From the NCBI GenBank assembly GCA_014925825.1, contig JACGCK010000279.1, positions 1 through 52,200 on the forward strand: DNA of 52,200 nt, in the 5' to 3' direction. The notes under the pieces are model-generated. The model saw nothing but the letters and a program-made list of their open reading frames with translations. It was not told where the DNA came from and ran no database searches. Source of the DNA: Pholiota molesta. Taxonomy: Eukaryota > Basidiomycota > Agaricomycetes > Agaricales > Strophariaceae. Shown here piece by piece: positions 32,578-43,146 of this stretch; position 1 is the stretch's first letter, and every line of letters starts with the position of its first letter. Position numbers and translations under genes: made by a program.

Positions 32578-35402
32578 CTACAGCCACAACGCCTCCGCTA
32601 CTTTGACAACATCCACCATTTCTTTCACATCATGAACTCTGACAACCAAAGCTTCTTGTTGCACCGCACAGGTGACCGCGGCTGCTGTCGCCCAGGTTCG
32701 CTCTTTGGGCAGCGTCTCCCGACCATCAGGATCTCGCTCTAAAATCGCGCCCAGGAATGACTTGCGCGAGACCCCAATAAGCTGTGGGAATCCCCTGAGA
32801 GGATTGCGATAGACACCACGCTTATCTGGATATGAAATTATGAGTTTATTTCTCAAACATCGGATTAGAAATAGGAAAACCTACCGCTACGGTTGCCGAT
32901 CTCCACGTCGGCGACAACCTGCTTTGCCGACCTCAGAACTTCGAGATTCCCCTCTAATGTCTTGCTAAACCCGATCCCAGGGTCAGCGATAACAAGCCAC
33001 CTGCGCACACCACCTTTGCCCAGCACGATCTGATCTACTTTGGCGCCCAACTCAACCCGCACGCCCTCCAGCGTCTCAAGGCGCTCCTTAGCGGCATACC
33101 GATACGCACTGTAGTCCTTGTTCTTTCCCGCGTCGCCTCGAGAGTGCATCAAGATGACGGGTGCGCCATACCTTCGCGCAACCGCCTTCATGTTCGTCAT
33201 ATACTCCGCGGCCGTCTCTCCCTGAGGTGTGCCGGCGCCTGGTGTGGGCCACGAGTCGGGCCCGGTGAAAGCGTAGACGTCATTGATGCAGTTCGCGCCT
33301 GCCTCGAGAGCGGCTTCGGCGACTTCCCAGCGGAATGTATCGAGGCTGATCGGCGTATCCACTACACGTTTCAGAAGGTCGGCATCGAGTTCGTTCGCGT
33401 CGCCCACACATTCTTTCAGGCTTTGCGGGTTGCGCAAGGCGCCTATGGCGGGTACGACGCGGCTGATTTCGTCTTCCACGCTGACGAAGTCTGCTCCGGG
33501 GCGGGTGGAATATCCTCCGATGTCAATGATAGTCGCACCTTGCGAGACAGAGGAAGAGGCGTAAGTTAGGGCGGCGGAAAGAGCGTTATGCTTCGCCCCA
33601 TCTGAGAAAGAGTCCGGGGTGACGTTGAGGGTGGCCATGACGTGTACTTTACGAGATTTTGTAGTTGCATTATGTCCCGAAGGGTCTGTGATGTAGGTCC
33701 AGTGGGTTAGAGTCTCAGGGACAGGCGACACCGAAGGATATCCAGAAGAAAGAGAGGTTGATAGGGGGAGACGGGGAAATGGCATGACTTTGTTCATCGG
33801 AGGTCCTGAAGGATCGCAGACGTCTTTCAACAAAGTCTCAATAGATTTTTTGAGGACGGGGTGGATGTAAGCGGGAATCATGCTAGAAAGAAAATGAGTA
33901 AAAAAAATCTTTTGAGTAAAAGAAAGGAGCGCGTACTCTGCTAGGGGTCGTAGAACGAATTCTCTTTCTTGCAATCGTGGATGTGGAATTACCAGCGCGC
34001 CTTCCAGGTTATCTAAGTTGTCTTTAATTGTTCGCGTATCGAGCACGATGTCGTCGTATAAGACGATATCTAAATCGACGGCACGGGGGCCGTTGCGTAT
34101 CGACGGAACTCGGCCCACTATGGCTTCTATTTTCTTCAGGAGGCGGAGAAGCATTACTGGCGGTATGTTCGTTTCCACCTATCAGTCGTATAGATGAATA
34201 GAAGCATACGATTCAAGTCAACAAAGAAACTCACCATGCAGGCGCAATTGATGAATGACGGTTGGTCAGTGACATACATGGGCGCGGTTTCATACAAAAA
34301 TGAAGTGTTTGTGACAGATAAAATCGTGTTCAGACCGTCGTCTCCGAGGATATCTTGAGGTATTTCTAGAAGCCGTAAGGCGTACTCGATATTTTGGAAG
34401 GAATCACCGAGATTGGAACCAAGAGCGATAGCCACTTTCGCGAAACTGGTTTCGGGATTGGCAGAGGGTTCGGAATTTTGAACAGTCGATTCCAAAGGAT
34501 GCACACCATCGTTGGATAGGGCGCGGACGATATGAATTTGGGCTGACTGAGCGAGTGGCAACGCGGATGGTTTGGCAGCGTTTATAGAGACGACAGGAGA
34601 AAGGTGGGAGACCGTTGGAAAGGTAAGAATGTCCGATGCGATTTTGGTGGTCAGGGACTCCAACGTGAGGAATCGAGAAGTAAATATCGTCTTCAATCAT
34701 TTAAGTTGGCTTCGAAAATGATCAAAAGGAGGAATTAGGATACCTTGTACAATGTTCCCATCATATCTCGAACGTCTATCCAGTCATCGGGATCCAGGCC
34801 TTTGTTGCCAGTACTGAGTGCGATGTTGATAATGACATTTTGAAGTGTCAACCGTTCATAATCTTCTACGCCGATAATGACTGGGCATGTGAGATCCTCC
34901 ACCACAAGGGTAATATCACAGGGGGTCCACGAATAGTTGGCAGAGAATTTTGCAGTGTGTTCAAACGCGATCGTTTTGCAATGCAAGAAAGCCTTCGGCT
35001 GCGATACCTTGATTTTAATTTCAAGTCCATCCAAAACGTCCTTCAAAGAAGAGAACAAAGGAAGAGAATTGCATATGTGTCGTATTAGATCTTGGAGGCA
35101 TGTGAATGGCTTGTCAACAACAGCAGTTCGGACTTCGTCTGCAAGTTCTGCATAGTTGATCGAATGTATTAGTTCATCGGCTCTGGAAGTGCGGGATATG
35201 TCGTGAAAGATGGAAAGGGAGATGGCTATCGGTTGTTCGATAGGTTTGTTGGCTTTCGTTGGCCATTGTGCGCCTGTGTGCAGCGAGATAGGAAGTGTTA
35301 GGTCATTGATTCGGATCGTGTCCTTCTGGCCAACTTGACTGCTATTATAAATAACACCATTAGAGGAGAACACTGGACTCACCACATATGTTTATCCTCC
35401 AT
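32578..35402 (-). CDS. FOL1: trifunctional folate synthesis protein (DHNA, HPPK, DHPS)
   Basis: A single polypeptide for three consecutive steps of dihydropteroate synthesis, as in fungi. Exon 1 (35402-35383) encodes MEDKHM and is joined by a GTGAGT intron. Tandem dihydroneopterin aldolase (FolB) domains follow (IRINDLTLPISLHTGAQW; then CPVIIGVEDYERLTLQ with the catalytic Glu region). HPPK shows AIALGSNLGDSFQNIEYAL, GPRAVDLDIVLYDD and IPHPRLQEREFVLRPLAE. DHPS, target of sulfonamides, shows VMATLNVTPDSFSDG, IIDIGGYSTRPGAD and ISLDTFRWEVAEAALEAGA, then GVSRKSFLGAILERDPDG. Introns near 34220, 33920 and 32850 keep phase. It ends VAEALWL at 32578. Likely mitochondrial/cytosolic. The gene is divergent from EMC2. 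The housekeeping role and complete motifs indicate an active gene. Confidence 0.95.
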
Positions 35403-35534
35403 GTTTTCTTTTCCTGTAGTTGTGAATGTGCAGATTGCCGCCTTCGTGGTATGTCGGAAGGGGTTCAGAAAATCTCGGCGTTCAAATTCAGATATGATAT
35501 TCATTACGTAACTACAGTCTCTCTTTCGATTTCC
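35403..35534. promoter_or_regulatory. 132-bp shared promoter between FOL1 and EMC2
   Basis: Only 132 nt separate the FOL1 start codon (minus) from the EMC2 start codon (plus), so both transcripts must start within it or overlap. No TATA box is evident. Pyrimidine-rich tracts at about 35405-35420 and 35515-35535 may hold start sites. Confidence 0.5.
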
Positions 35535-36673
35535 ATGTCTTTACAGTCCGCCTTGCACAGACTCGCGTCCTTTCGGACGAACAATACCAGAGAATCACAA
35601 GAGACCTTTCAGAAAGGATTGATTGTTCTCAAGTCTGCAAAGCCTGCTACACTCGGCGACGAAGGTGGAGAATTCGATATTTCATCGCGACCACGTCAGC
35701 TCACTTTCCCCAGGATGGGCATTTCTTGAACAGCTTCTGTTGGCGTCAATCGACGTTGGACGTTTGGACATAGCAGACGTACGCGATGGCTCTGGTTTAC
35801 TCCAATACGCGCTTTGACATTGACGAAAGGTTGTGCGCTAGCAATGCCTCAAGCAACTCACCGACAAGTTCCCTGATTCGCCACGCGTAGACGTGTTGCG
35901 AGGCATTCGGTTGGAATCAACGCAGAATCCTAGCGCAATCCTTGCTTATTACGACGATTTACTGCGTATCAACCCTTCCAATGCGGTAAGAGGGTATCTG
36001 TTCCCAATGGAAGATTAGACTAATTGTGGATTGTAGGCCATCTGGAAACGACGCATATCAGTCCTTAGACGCCTTGGAAAGAACGACAAAGCGGTTGAAG
36101 ATCTGAACGAGTATCTAGACACGTTCTATACCGACGTGGAAGGATGGCTCGAGCTTGCGGACATTCACTCTTCCTGTAATCAGTACGTGTTCGTCATTTC
36201 TTGCTTGCATTGGGTTTCAACAATATTTGGTCCAGATATACCAACGCCCTGCAAGCTCTTTCTCATGCCCTTCTTCTCACTCCGCAAAACCCGTTCACCT
36301 TCCTCCAATTTGCCGAAACCGCTTATAGTAGCGGGGATATCCCATTAGCTCTGAAGATGTTCCTCGTTGTCATTGACATGAATGAAGGGGAGGACGAGGA
36401 CGCAATCCCTTTGGGAATATCTGTCAGAGCGTGGTGGGGAACGAAGCTAGTGAGTGTTGCCCATGTCTAAGAGACCTTGTGCTGACATTTCTCCAGTGTA
36501 CTCGCCAACTTGTCGCATCGTCAGCAACACATAATTCCCAATCAAATACAGCGGTCCCCAAAAATATCAAATTACTTGACGAACTGGCGACGGAGAGAGT
36601 TCTAACGGCATACAGTGGAGAACATGGTATTCAAGCTCGGAGCTTAGTGTCGAATTGGATGTCCGGGCGATAA
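35535..36673 (+). CDS. EMC2: ER membrane protein complex subunit 2 (TPR protein)
   Basis: About six exons from ATG 35535 (MSLQSALHRLASFRTNNTRE). After GWAFLEQLLLASIDVGRLDIAD comes QCLKQLTDKFPDSPRVDVLRGIRLE (acceptor GCTAG before CAATGC), then tetratricopeptide repeats: YYDDLLRINPSNAAIWKRR, DLNEYLDTFYTDVEGWLELADI, QYTNALQALSHALLLTPQNP and AETAYSSGDIPLALKMF. These are landmarks of EMC2, the cytosolic scaffold of the EMC insertase for multi-pass and tail-anchored membrane proteins. It ends SLVSNWMSGR, stop at 36671-36673. No membrane segment or signal peptide, as expected. Some intron ends (for example the exon starting GWAFLEQ) were placed by family conservation. Confidence 0.92.
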
Positions 36674-37035
36674 ACCGATCATTCAATTTCCTTGTTTTTA
36701 TTTTGACTGATGATTGTTCTTCTTCAATACCCTGGCACTTCAACGATTTTTCCAATTGAAACCTGCTCTTATTCCGCATCCGTGATCAATCTGCAATTCT
36801 TTCCGTGACCCATGTACACATCATTTACCGGGATCAGTGCTCAAGCTGTGTTCATGAGCACATTTATATTAACCCATCGATGCGCTGTCAGGAAAGCTAA
36901 TACAAGGCAAATACAAGGAGACTCGTATGCGCCCATGTCGGTGAATTTTCTCACGTGGATGCTATATAATGGACTATCACACTTCCAACAGGTACGAAAG
37001 CGATTATCGTTTTCTTTCGGCCCAACAAGTTGAGA
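36674..37035. other. 362-bp intergenic spacer
   Basis: 3' flank of EMC2 and promoter of the next F-box/LRR-like gene. Short open stretches exist on both strands (36812-37033 and 36841-37059) but are not supported as genes. Confidence 0.4.
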
Positions 37036-38571
37036 ATGGCTTCCATAAAAAGTCGACATGGCTCCTTCACATTTCCTTTGGAACTCATTCGGCTCATCGT
37101 CACTGAAGTCAGCCTAGACACGCTCTCCAATCCCCGGCTACGGGCTGACATGCTCTGCACTCTTTCCTGCGTTTGTCAAGCATTCTTCTTTCTAGCCCGT
37201 GCGGAGCTCCTATCAGCCATAACTTTCTCGACATCTCAGAATCACCAGACCACTCTGAAGCGCGCAGCGATCCTTGTGCGCGTACTGCAGAAGAATCAGG
37301 CCTGGGGCCAAGGCATCCGCTCCATGACGCTGACAATCAACCATTCCCTCCGCCTGGAATCCAAGAGCTCTCATGTGCTTACATCTGTGATAGGCCGGCT
37401 CAGGACCACGGTAGTTAAAAGATGGTCCAGCTCATTGACCCCGCTGCTTAATATTGCATTGCGTTCGCCCTCGCTGGAGAAGCTCGCGCTCGAAGGATGG
37501 GATGAAAGGCGGTCGCCTTGCATCTGGAATGAACTTAGACTTTATGGAATATCGACCATCCTGGACGGGACACACACCAGCCCTTGTGTAAAATCCCTCA
37601 CAATTGCAAATACCCACTATATGCCATGGGATTTAGTCCTATCATCATTTGCTTCAACCGCATTGCATGAAATGACGTTCATTCATTCGACTATCGACCT
37701 ACGGGTAGACCGAGGCCATGCAGATCATATTTCCGCGTCCAATACAGTGTCTGGTATAAAAATTCTGACCTTATTGAATTTGCGATATGTAGATTTCTTC
37801 CTTGGTCTTCGATCCTACCTTCCCGAGCTGCCAGCGGGTATGGTTTCCAAATCACCATCTATCTATTTTACATCCCTTCATACGCTCCGAATCAATATAC
37901 CTGCTACCCAGTACGATGCGGAAACTCTTGCAAAGTTTCTTCTAGGCGTCGCCGGAACTTTGGAATCTCTCGACCTTCGCATGCATCACGCCATGGACCG
38001 TTGCAGTAATTCAGTTTAATTCTATCCTAAAGCTTGATCTCGAACCCAGTCTGACTCTTTTTCTTCTATAGGTGCTTATACTATTCTTCCGCTGATGAAG
38101 TTAATTTCCTTGAAGATCCTCAAAATACGTGCGGACATGAATGATACTGTTAATAGCAGCAACCATTCTGAATCAGTATTGACCTTAGAGAGCCTACAGC
38201 TCATCAGTTGGGCCCTCGCTTCAACATCCTCACTACCCAACCTAACTTCTATACACATGGAACTGTATATCGAAATAACGACAAGTCCATTGAAGGACTT
38301 CGATGTACGACGCATGTCGTGGGGCATGGTTGATCAAGAGCTAGATCAGCCTGGTTTTGCGGCTTTGCAAAATATTTCTCTCCAAATAGACAAACATCAC
38401 TGCGACAAATCTTCGGGTCCAACATGGCAGAAAACCGAAGATTCCGTTGCCCTTCTTCCGTCTATTCTTCCTCATGTATGTGGGAAGCAGTCAGTTCGAG
38501 TGGCTTTTCAAGTCAGGTCTGTCTATAACTCTGAACCCTTGAGTATGATGGCCTATTGTAGATCACTATGA
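37036..38571 (+). CDS. F-box/LRR-like protein
   Basis: Two exons joined by a 60-nt intron at about 38009-38073 (GTAATT...CTATAG). The start is ATG 37036 (MASIKSRHGSFTFPLELIRLI); the open frame upstream begins with TTG. The N-terminus, FPLELIRLIVTEVSLDTL followed by TLSCVCQAFFFLARAELLSAI, is the degenerate F-box form common in mushrooms. The remaining 400 or so residues are leucine-rich with periodic LxxLxL segments (SLTIANTHY, SLEKLALEGW, TLHTLRINIP, SLDLRMHHAM), consistent with irregular LRRs. It differs strongly from the two F-box genes at 10.4 and 27.5 kb and is not their close paralogue. It probably binds Skp1 in an SCF complex. It ends MMAYCRSL at 38571. Confidence 0.75.
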
Positions 38572-39066
38572 TGTATTTATTAGAGTGCTTGAGTACGGAT
38601 AGTACTTAGATATCTGATTATCTAGAGTTCCAACAGAGTTCCAACTATTGTCGTCAACTTAAATCTTAAATTTCGTCCAAATTTCGTCTCATTTCCCATA
38701 TCCATCCTTGTCAAGCGCAGCAGGCCGGGCGTTTCCCAATTCTAAAATCCTTTCAATTTTTGTTATTACACAAATACTACAAATTTACAAGCTTCCTACG
38801 AATACGGGATTGATTTTACCGACTGCGAATCGATATTAATGATGGGTTGTTGTGTCCCCAATTGGCAACAGTCTCCAGCGACGTGCTGCGACGCGCTGGC
38901 GCACGTGATCAATAACTCTCAACGTGTCACCCCAAGCCAAGCTGAGCTCCGTCCCCAAACCTTTCCGTTGTTCCTACTCTTCCAAATTTTATACCTATCC
39001 TTAAAGCCATCGGCTTGCCTGGCCCTATAGATTGGGCTTCCTTTCGACCACGAGCAATCAACCAAG
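38572..39066. other. 495-bp intergenic spacer
   Basis: 3' flank of the F-box/LRR gene and promoter of SEC11. It contains a short GC-rich patch (about 38878-38905) with alternating CGTG/CGCG motifs that recalls the repeat block at 16.0-16.4 kb. No gene is seen. Confidence 0.4.
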
Positions 39067-39872
39067 ATGTTTACCGAAGAACTCAAGGCATTCAAACGGT
39101 TAGGTTTTCGCCATGTAAGCCTATCTAAATTCTTATAGATTCCTGCGCGCTTAACGTCGTTTTCGCAGGTCCTTCTCCAAGTTCTCAATTTTGCATCGGT
39201 TATTGCATCGGGCCTTATGATTTGGAAAGGTCTGGGGATTATCACCAATTCTGAATCGCCAATCGTCGTCGTGTTAAGGTACGCAGCATGAAAGGAAACA
39301 CATTGTTCAACGTATCAATCAACACATTTATAGTGGTTCTATGGAGCCTGCCTTTTACCGCGGGGATCTTCTGTTCCTCACAAACCCTCCCAACGAACTA
39401 TACAAGACGGGTGATATCACTGTTTACAAAATCCCTGGAGCCGATATTCCTATCGTACATCGTGTGCTGGAAACACACGACGTGAAGCCTAAGAAATCAT
39501 CGAAGTCGAAATCGAAGGAGCCTACCACCTCGGAAACAGCAGCGAATCAACGACTGTTGACGAAGGGAGATAATAACTATGTCGATGATATCGAGCTTTA
39601 TCAAGGGTTAGAGTGGCTAGAACGGAAACATATTGTGGGCAAGGTCCGAGGGTAAGTAAAAGACCATCTCTCCTTTGTTCCCCTCACTCAAGCGTTATAT
39701 CCAGCTTCCTACCATATATCGGATATGTGACAATCGCGATGGCAAGTCTATCAAAATCCTCCAAAACACTTTTCATGCATCTTACCAATCAACGAACTAG
39801 AACGACTTCCCCCAACTGAAATACGCATTACTGGGCGGCCTGGGTCTTCTTGCGCTACTGCAGCGTGAATAA
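39067..39872 (+). CDS. SEC11: signal peptidase complex catalytic subunit SEC11
   Basis: Five exons. [16 protein letters not shown] is joined to [21 protein letters not shown] (membrane anchor) and then [20 protein letters not shown], holding the catalytic Ser (SGSMEP). HRVLETHD carries the catalytic His, and [15 protein letters not shown] the acidic residues. The C-terminus is [39 protein letters not shown]11 cleaves signal peptides in the ER; all secreted proteins in this window depend on it. A Lys/Ser-rich insert ([17 protein letters not shown]) between the His and Asp segments is typical of fungi. The last intron (39742-39800) has a GC donor (ATG|GCAAGT), required to join AM to NDFPQLKYA. 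The stop is TAA 39870-39872. Confidence 0.95.
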
Positions 39873-40584
39873 TTTATTGGTTGGGATGAATATTTCTGTA
39901 TTGGCTCTGTAGCCTAGTATATCCCTTCGTGTATCATCAGACATTAATTCGCAACTGATACCCCCAAAGCAGACTGGAGGCACTACCTTAAGCACTTTGC
40001 TCCTCAAGGCCGTGTGTACTCGTGCTCAGATGCTCTATGTTGATCAGCGCTGATGTGACGTATTAAATGATCAGGGAATCTTCGACTTATTGTGTTTGAC
40101 ACATGGTCAGTGGCCCAACGTGCAACATGCCTTCCAAGACAGCAAATTACATCAGATATAGAAAGTATGTAAGTGGGCGTCCATTGGTGTCATGCTACTG
40201 ATTCTGCCCCAACTTGGTCTCAGCCACTATAGACTTGAGGTTCTCCATAGCGCGTGAATGGCGAAAACTTCCAATAACTAGATCTCTGTCAGATCAACTC
40301 TTGAATACAATAACTCGATAACCAACCTTCGATTCACAAAATACGCGATTCTAGTCACGAACCATTTGAGTGCGCTGGGTAATGGAGGCTATATTTGAAG
40401 ACAGATGATTAACTGGGAACGTTTTCGACCAACTGATAGTTTGCGTACCCATTCTGGAGCTTGCGTTTGATCATGAGCTGTTAGCCCGAATGGAATTTGC
40501 GTGAAGAATCCTCCTGAACTCTTCAGATGATTCTCCATCGCTGGGAATAAAAATTAGTGTGATGCAAAATTAGAGAGCATGGAT
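39873..40584. other. 0.7-kb convergent intergenic region
   Basis: Between the 3' ends of SEC11 (+) and hemerythrin-like 1 (-). AT-rich, no open stretch of note, no RNA gene recognised. Confidence 0.45.
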
Positions 40585-41184
40585 TCAGGCGCAAAACTCG
40601 CCCTTGTTCATAGCCTGTAATTCTTCGCGTGTGAAGACGGACATTCTCTCTGGAGAGATCGTGTCTATCTGGATGAGATTGAAAGTTTTTGGTCATGACG
40701 TGAAGAATACTATCCGCTAGGCGCTTACCTCTTCTGTCAGATGGGCGACAAGCGGATCGCCCAAAGCCTCCAATAAGCGCCGTGTCGTCTCCGCATCGTA
40801 TTTTTCTTCCTTAGTCTGTACTTTTTTGAAGTATTCCTCCAGCTTGAGCATGTACTCTTGGAACGCCTCGTGTTGGTCGACATTATGCTGCATATCTAAT
40901 TTTGCCTGCAACCGGGGAAACACGATATGTTCTTCCGCGTCATGATGGCTGTGGATGAACTGCACGCCTGAAAGGACGTATCCTGCGAACGCGGCCTCGT
41001 CTGCAGGAGTGATAAGGGGGGCATTCCGCCACATAGAATTGATACTCCGGATCATGAGGTTGTGAGTGAGCGCCATTTCGACGCTGAACCAGTCGCCGAG
41101 GCTGGCTGCAGGATCGAAGTAGACCGGTGCATTTGGAATGGAAAGGAGCGGCCAGCGGGTGGATGGATCTGAAGTGGCTTCCAT
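40585..41184 (-). CDS. hemerythrin-like (HHE) protein 1
   Basis: Two exons. Exon 1 runs from ATG 41184 (MEATSDPSTRWPLLSIPNAP; the open frame upstream starts with TTG) and ends LVAHLTEE at a GTAAGC donor. After an intron the last exon reads IDTISPERMSVFTREELQAM and ends KGEFCA, TGA at 40585. Four-helix HHE pattern: MALTHNLMIRSINSMW, FIHSHHDAEEHIVFPRL, NVDQHEAFQEYM and LVAHLTEE supply the His/Glu ligands for a di-iron or similar metal centre. Fungal members are cytosolic and poorly characterised; metal, oxygen or NO sensing is inference. A second copy follows on the same strand 0.8 kb upstream. Confidence 0.85.
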
Positions 41185-42009
41185 TATGGTGTAGTCAGAG
41201 CGGTAATTCTCAAATTTCAATTTATATGACTGAGCGAGGCCCTTACCAAAGTCGTGCTTGTCATATGGTCAAAACGCGCTAGCGGAAGTGCCGTATGGCC
41301 GACAAAAATGTCCTCATTTGGTCCTCTTCATCGTCATCCCTGCCTCATCCTTTGAACTTCGAACGTTGAAACACTATGACCCTAGTTTACGCTAAACATG
41401 TAGACCCATGCGGACAGAGAAACGTTCTGAATCAACGCCCTTGAAACGCAGAGCGCTCACGAAGTTAAAAATAACTGCGCGCTGATCAGCTTGTTAAGCC
41501 TCCAAACCAATGAACTTACACGCGCGCCAGCTGATGTATCCATGACTGATAGTATACCTACATAGATCATTATGCACATATCTCTGGCTATTAAATACAA
41601 GTTGACTCTTGTATATTTATCACAACGGCTCCCGTGGAGGATATGTTTGAAAGTCGCCGGCAGCACTATACGGCGAGAACTTCCAATAACTACTATATGA
41701 TTAGAAACTCTCCCGCCTCTCTACAAAATTGTAGCACTCACTTGCGATACATGTGATGGGAAATGTGGCTGGATACCCAATGGTGGACCGTATGATCTGA
41801 GGTGATTTTAGGCTTATCATCCAGCAATAAGTTCGTGTTTTTTAACGAATGCACCAGTACATACTCACCCATTTGGAGGCGTCGGCTTTATTGTGATGCG
41901 TTATTATAAGTGGAAAGAGAGTCGGCGACTCTCTAATCTTTGCACTGTGTTTCTCTAGCGCTGCGGGAAAAAATGGAGTGAGAGAAGATTTTGCCAGTAA
42001 TGATAGGCT
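41185..42009. other. 0.8-kb spacer between hemerythrin-like paralogues
   Basis: Promoter of copy 1 and 3' flank of copy 2. I looked for a third decayed copy and found none. The open stretch at 41457-41666 (-) lacks HHE motifs. Confidence 0.4.
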
Positions 42010-42623
42010 CTAACCATGTAGGATCTCTGTTAATTCACGCTCTGTAAATAGAGCAAGAAGTCTGCTAGAAACCGTTGAAATCTAAAGCAATCAAGTAATA
42101 TCCTGTCACTGTTTGTGTTGAGAGTTAGAAAATATCTACTTGCTTCGTCGTGCAAATGTTGAACTAGCTTGTATCCGAATGCTTGGCGTAGCTCCAGGAT
42201 TCTGACATTGTCGAAGCTTTCCGCTTTATGTTGTATCTTCTTGAGATATGCCTCGAAATCGTGAAGCGATGCTTCAAACGCGAGATGTTGAACGACATTA
42301 GTGCGCATGTCGATTTTCTCTTGAAGCAAGGGAAAAATTCTTGTCTCCTGCGTAGTGTGGTGGGCGCGAATCAAATCTACACATGCCAAGCAGTATCCAA
42401 CAAAATCGGCTTCATCTTCTGCCAAAACTAGAGGCGCATTAAGCCAGATCGAATTTAGCGCTCTGATGATGACATTATGGGTGAGAGCGAGGTCGTCCGG
42501 GAACCAAAGAGAAATATTGCTGTGATTGCCGAAGTCTAAGTCGACGCTGCAGGTTATAGGGATGCAAGGATATGGACCCTCGTGGTCAACATTGATTTGT
42601 ATAAATTCTGGATCAATCAACAT
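42010..42623 (-). CDS. hemerythrin-like (HHE) protein 2
   Basis: Exon 1 (42623-42144) starts MLIDPEFIQINVDHEG. It carries LALTHNVIIRALNSIWLNAP, DLIRAHHTTQETRIFPLL, NVVQHLAFEASL and LVQHLHDE. The intron 42143-42082 has a GC donor (GAA|GCAAGT...CTTTAG), and the last exon reads ISTVSSRLLALFTERELTEI then LHG, TAG at 42010. This matches the last exon of copy 1 (I-T-S pattern and FT-EL) and the same phase-0 intron position. Reading through the intron instead would give an unrelated tail, stop 42030. Compared with copy 1, the HH-x-x-EE motif is HHTTQE and the His before NVxQH is Thr, so the metal site may differ. The N-terminus is also longer. Function is unknown beyond the fold. Confidence 0.83.
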
Positions 42624-43146
42624 AGAAGCAGGATGGGAAGGGGGAAATGACCTTGATACCTATATCATAATACTAAGTTGATCGCTTTATAGTAAGACAG
42701 AGAGGTTGCAAGGCGGATCAATTTCGATTGTAGAGACCGACCGATCATGACGGGGAAAACATCAAGTCAACACCCAGTCGTTTCACTGGTCAGTATCTCA
42801 GTTATATTGCAGCGTGATATATGTGTAAGATGAAAACTAAGGCAATAGTTTAGTACCAAACTCCTACTTTAGAAAAAAGTAAAAATTCTCGCATTGAACG
42901 TATCGAACATACATACATCTGCCTAAGTATCAATTCGAATTATTACAAAGTACAACCCAGTGATCACGGAGGCCGAATTGGCCGGAAATTGTGTGGAACA
43001 TTTGGCTCTCCACAAAATATTGACAATGCGTATATGGAGGTGCATACCTACCGAGTGGCGCGCCGGCGAGAGCTGCTGGCGAGGTCTGAGGAATAAATTT
43101 GCGGTGCGAAACCATTGACATGATTATACGCCCATCACAACAGTAT
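42624..43146. other. 0.5-kb intergenic spacer
   Basis: Promoter of hemerythrin-like 2 and 3' flank of the CorA-like gene. A minus-strand open stretch (43199-42930) overlaps the end of the CorA-like gene and is not supported. Confidence 0.4.

Noticed and set aside
32366..32587. Upstream open frame beginning MNWNRETGPQ as first exon of the APH-like gene
   Set aside because: Its phase at the GTAATT donor cannot join the next exon in frame; the ATG at 32423 in another frame joins perfectly.
5756..35402. A biosynthetic cluster uniting FOL1, chorismate mutase and isochorismatase around chorismate
   Set aside because: FOL1 is intracellular housekeeping, the other two are secreted, and many unrelated genes lie between them; no core metabolite synthase or transporter set is present.
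42030..42143. Unspliced C-terminal tail of hemerythrin-like 2 (ending FLLYLQSVN)
   Set aside because: Splicing with the GC donor gives a tail matching copy 1, so the read-through tail is intron plus wrong frame.
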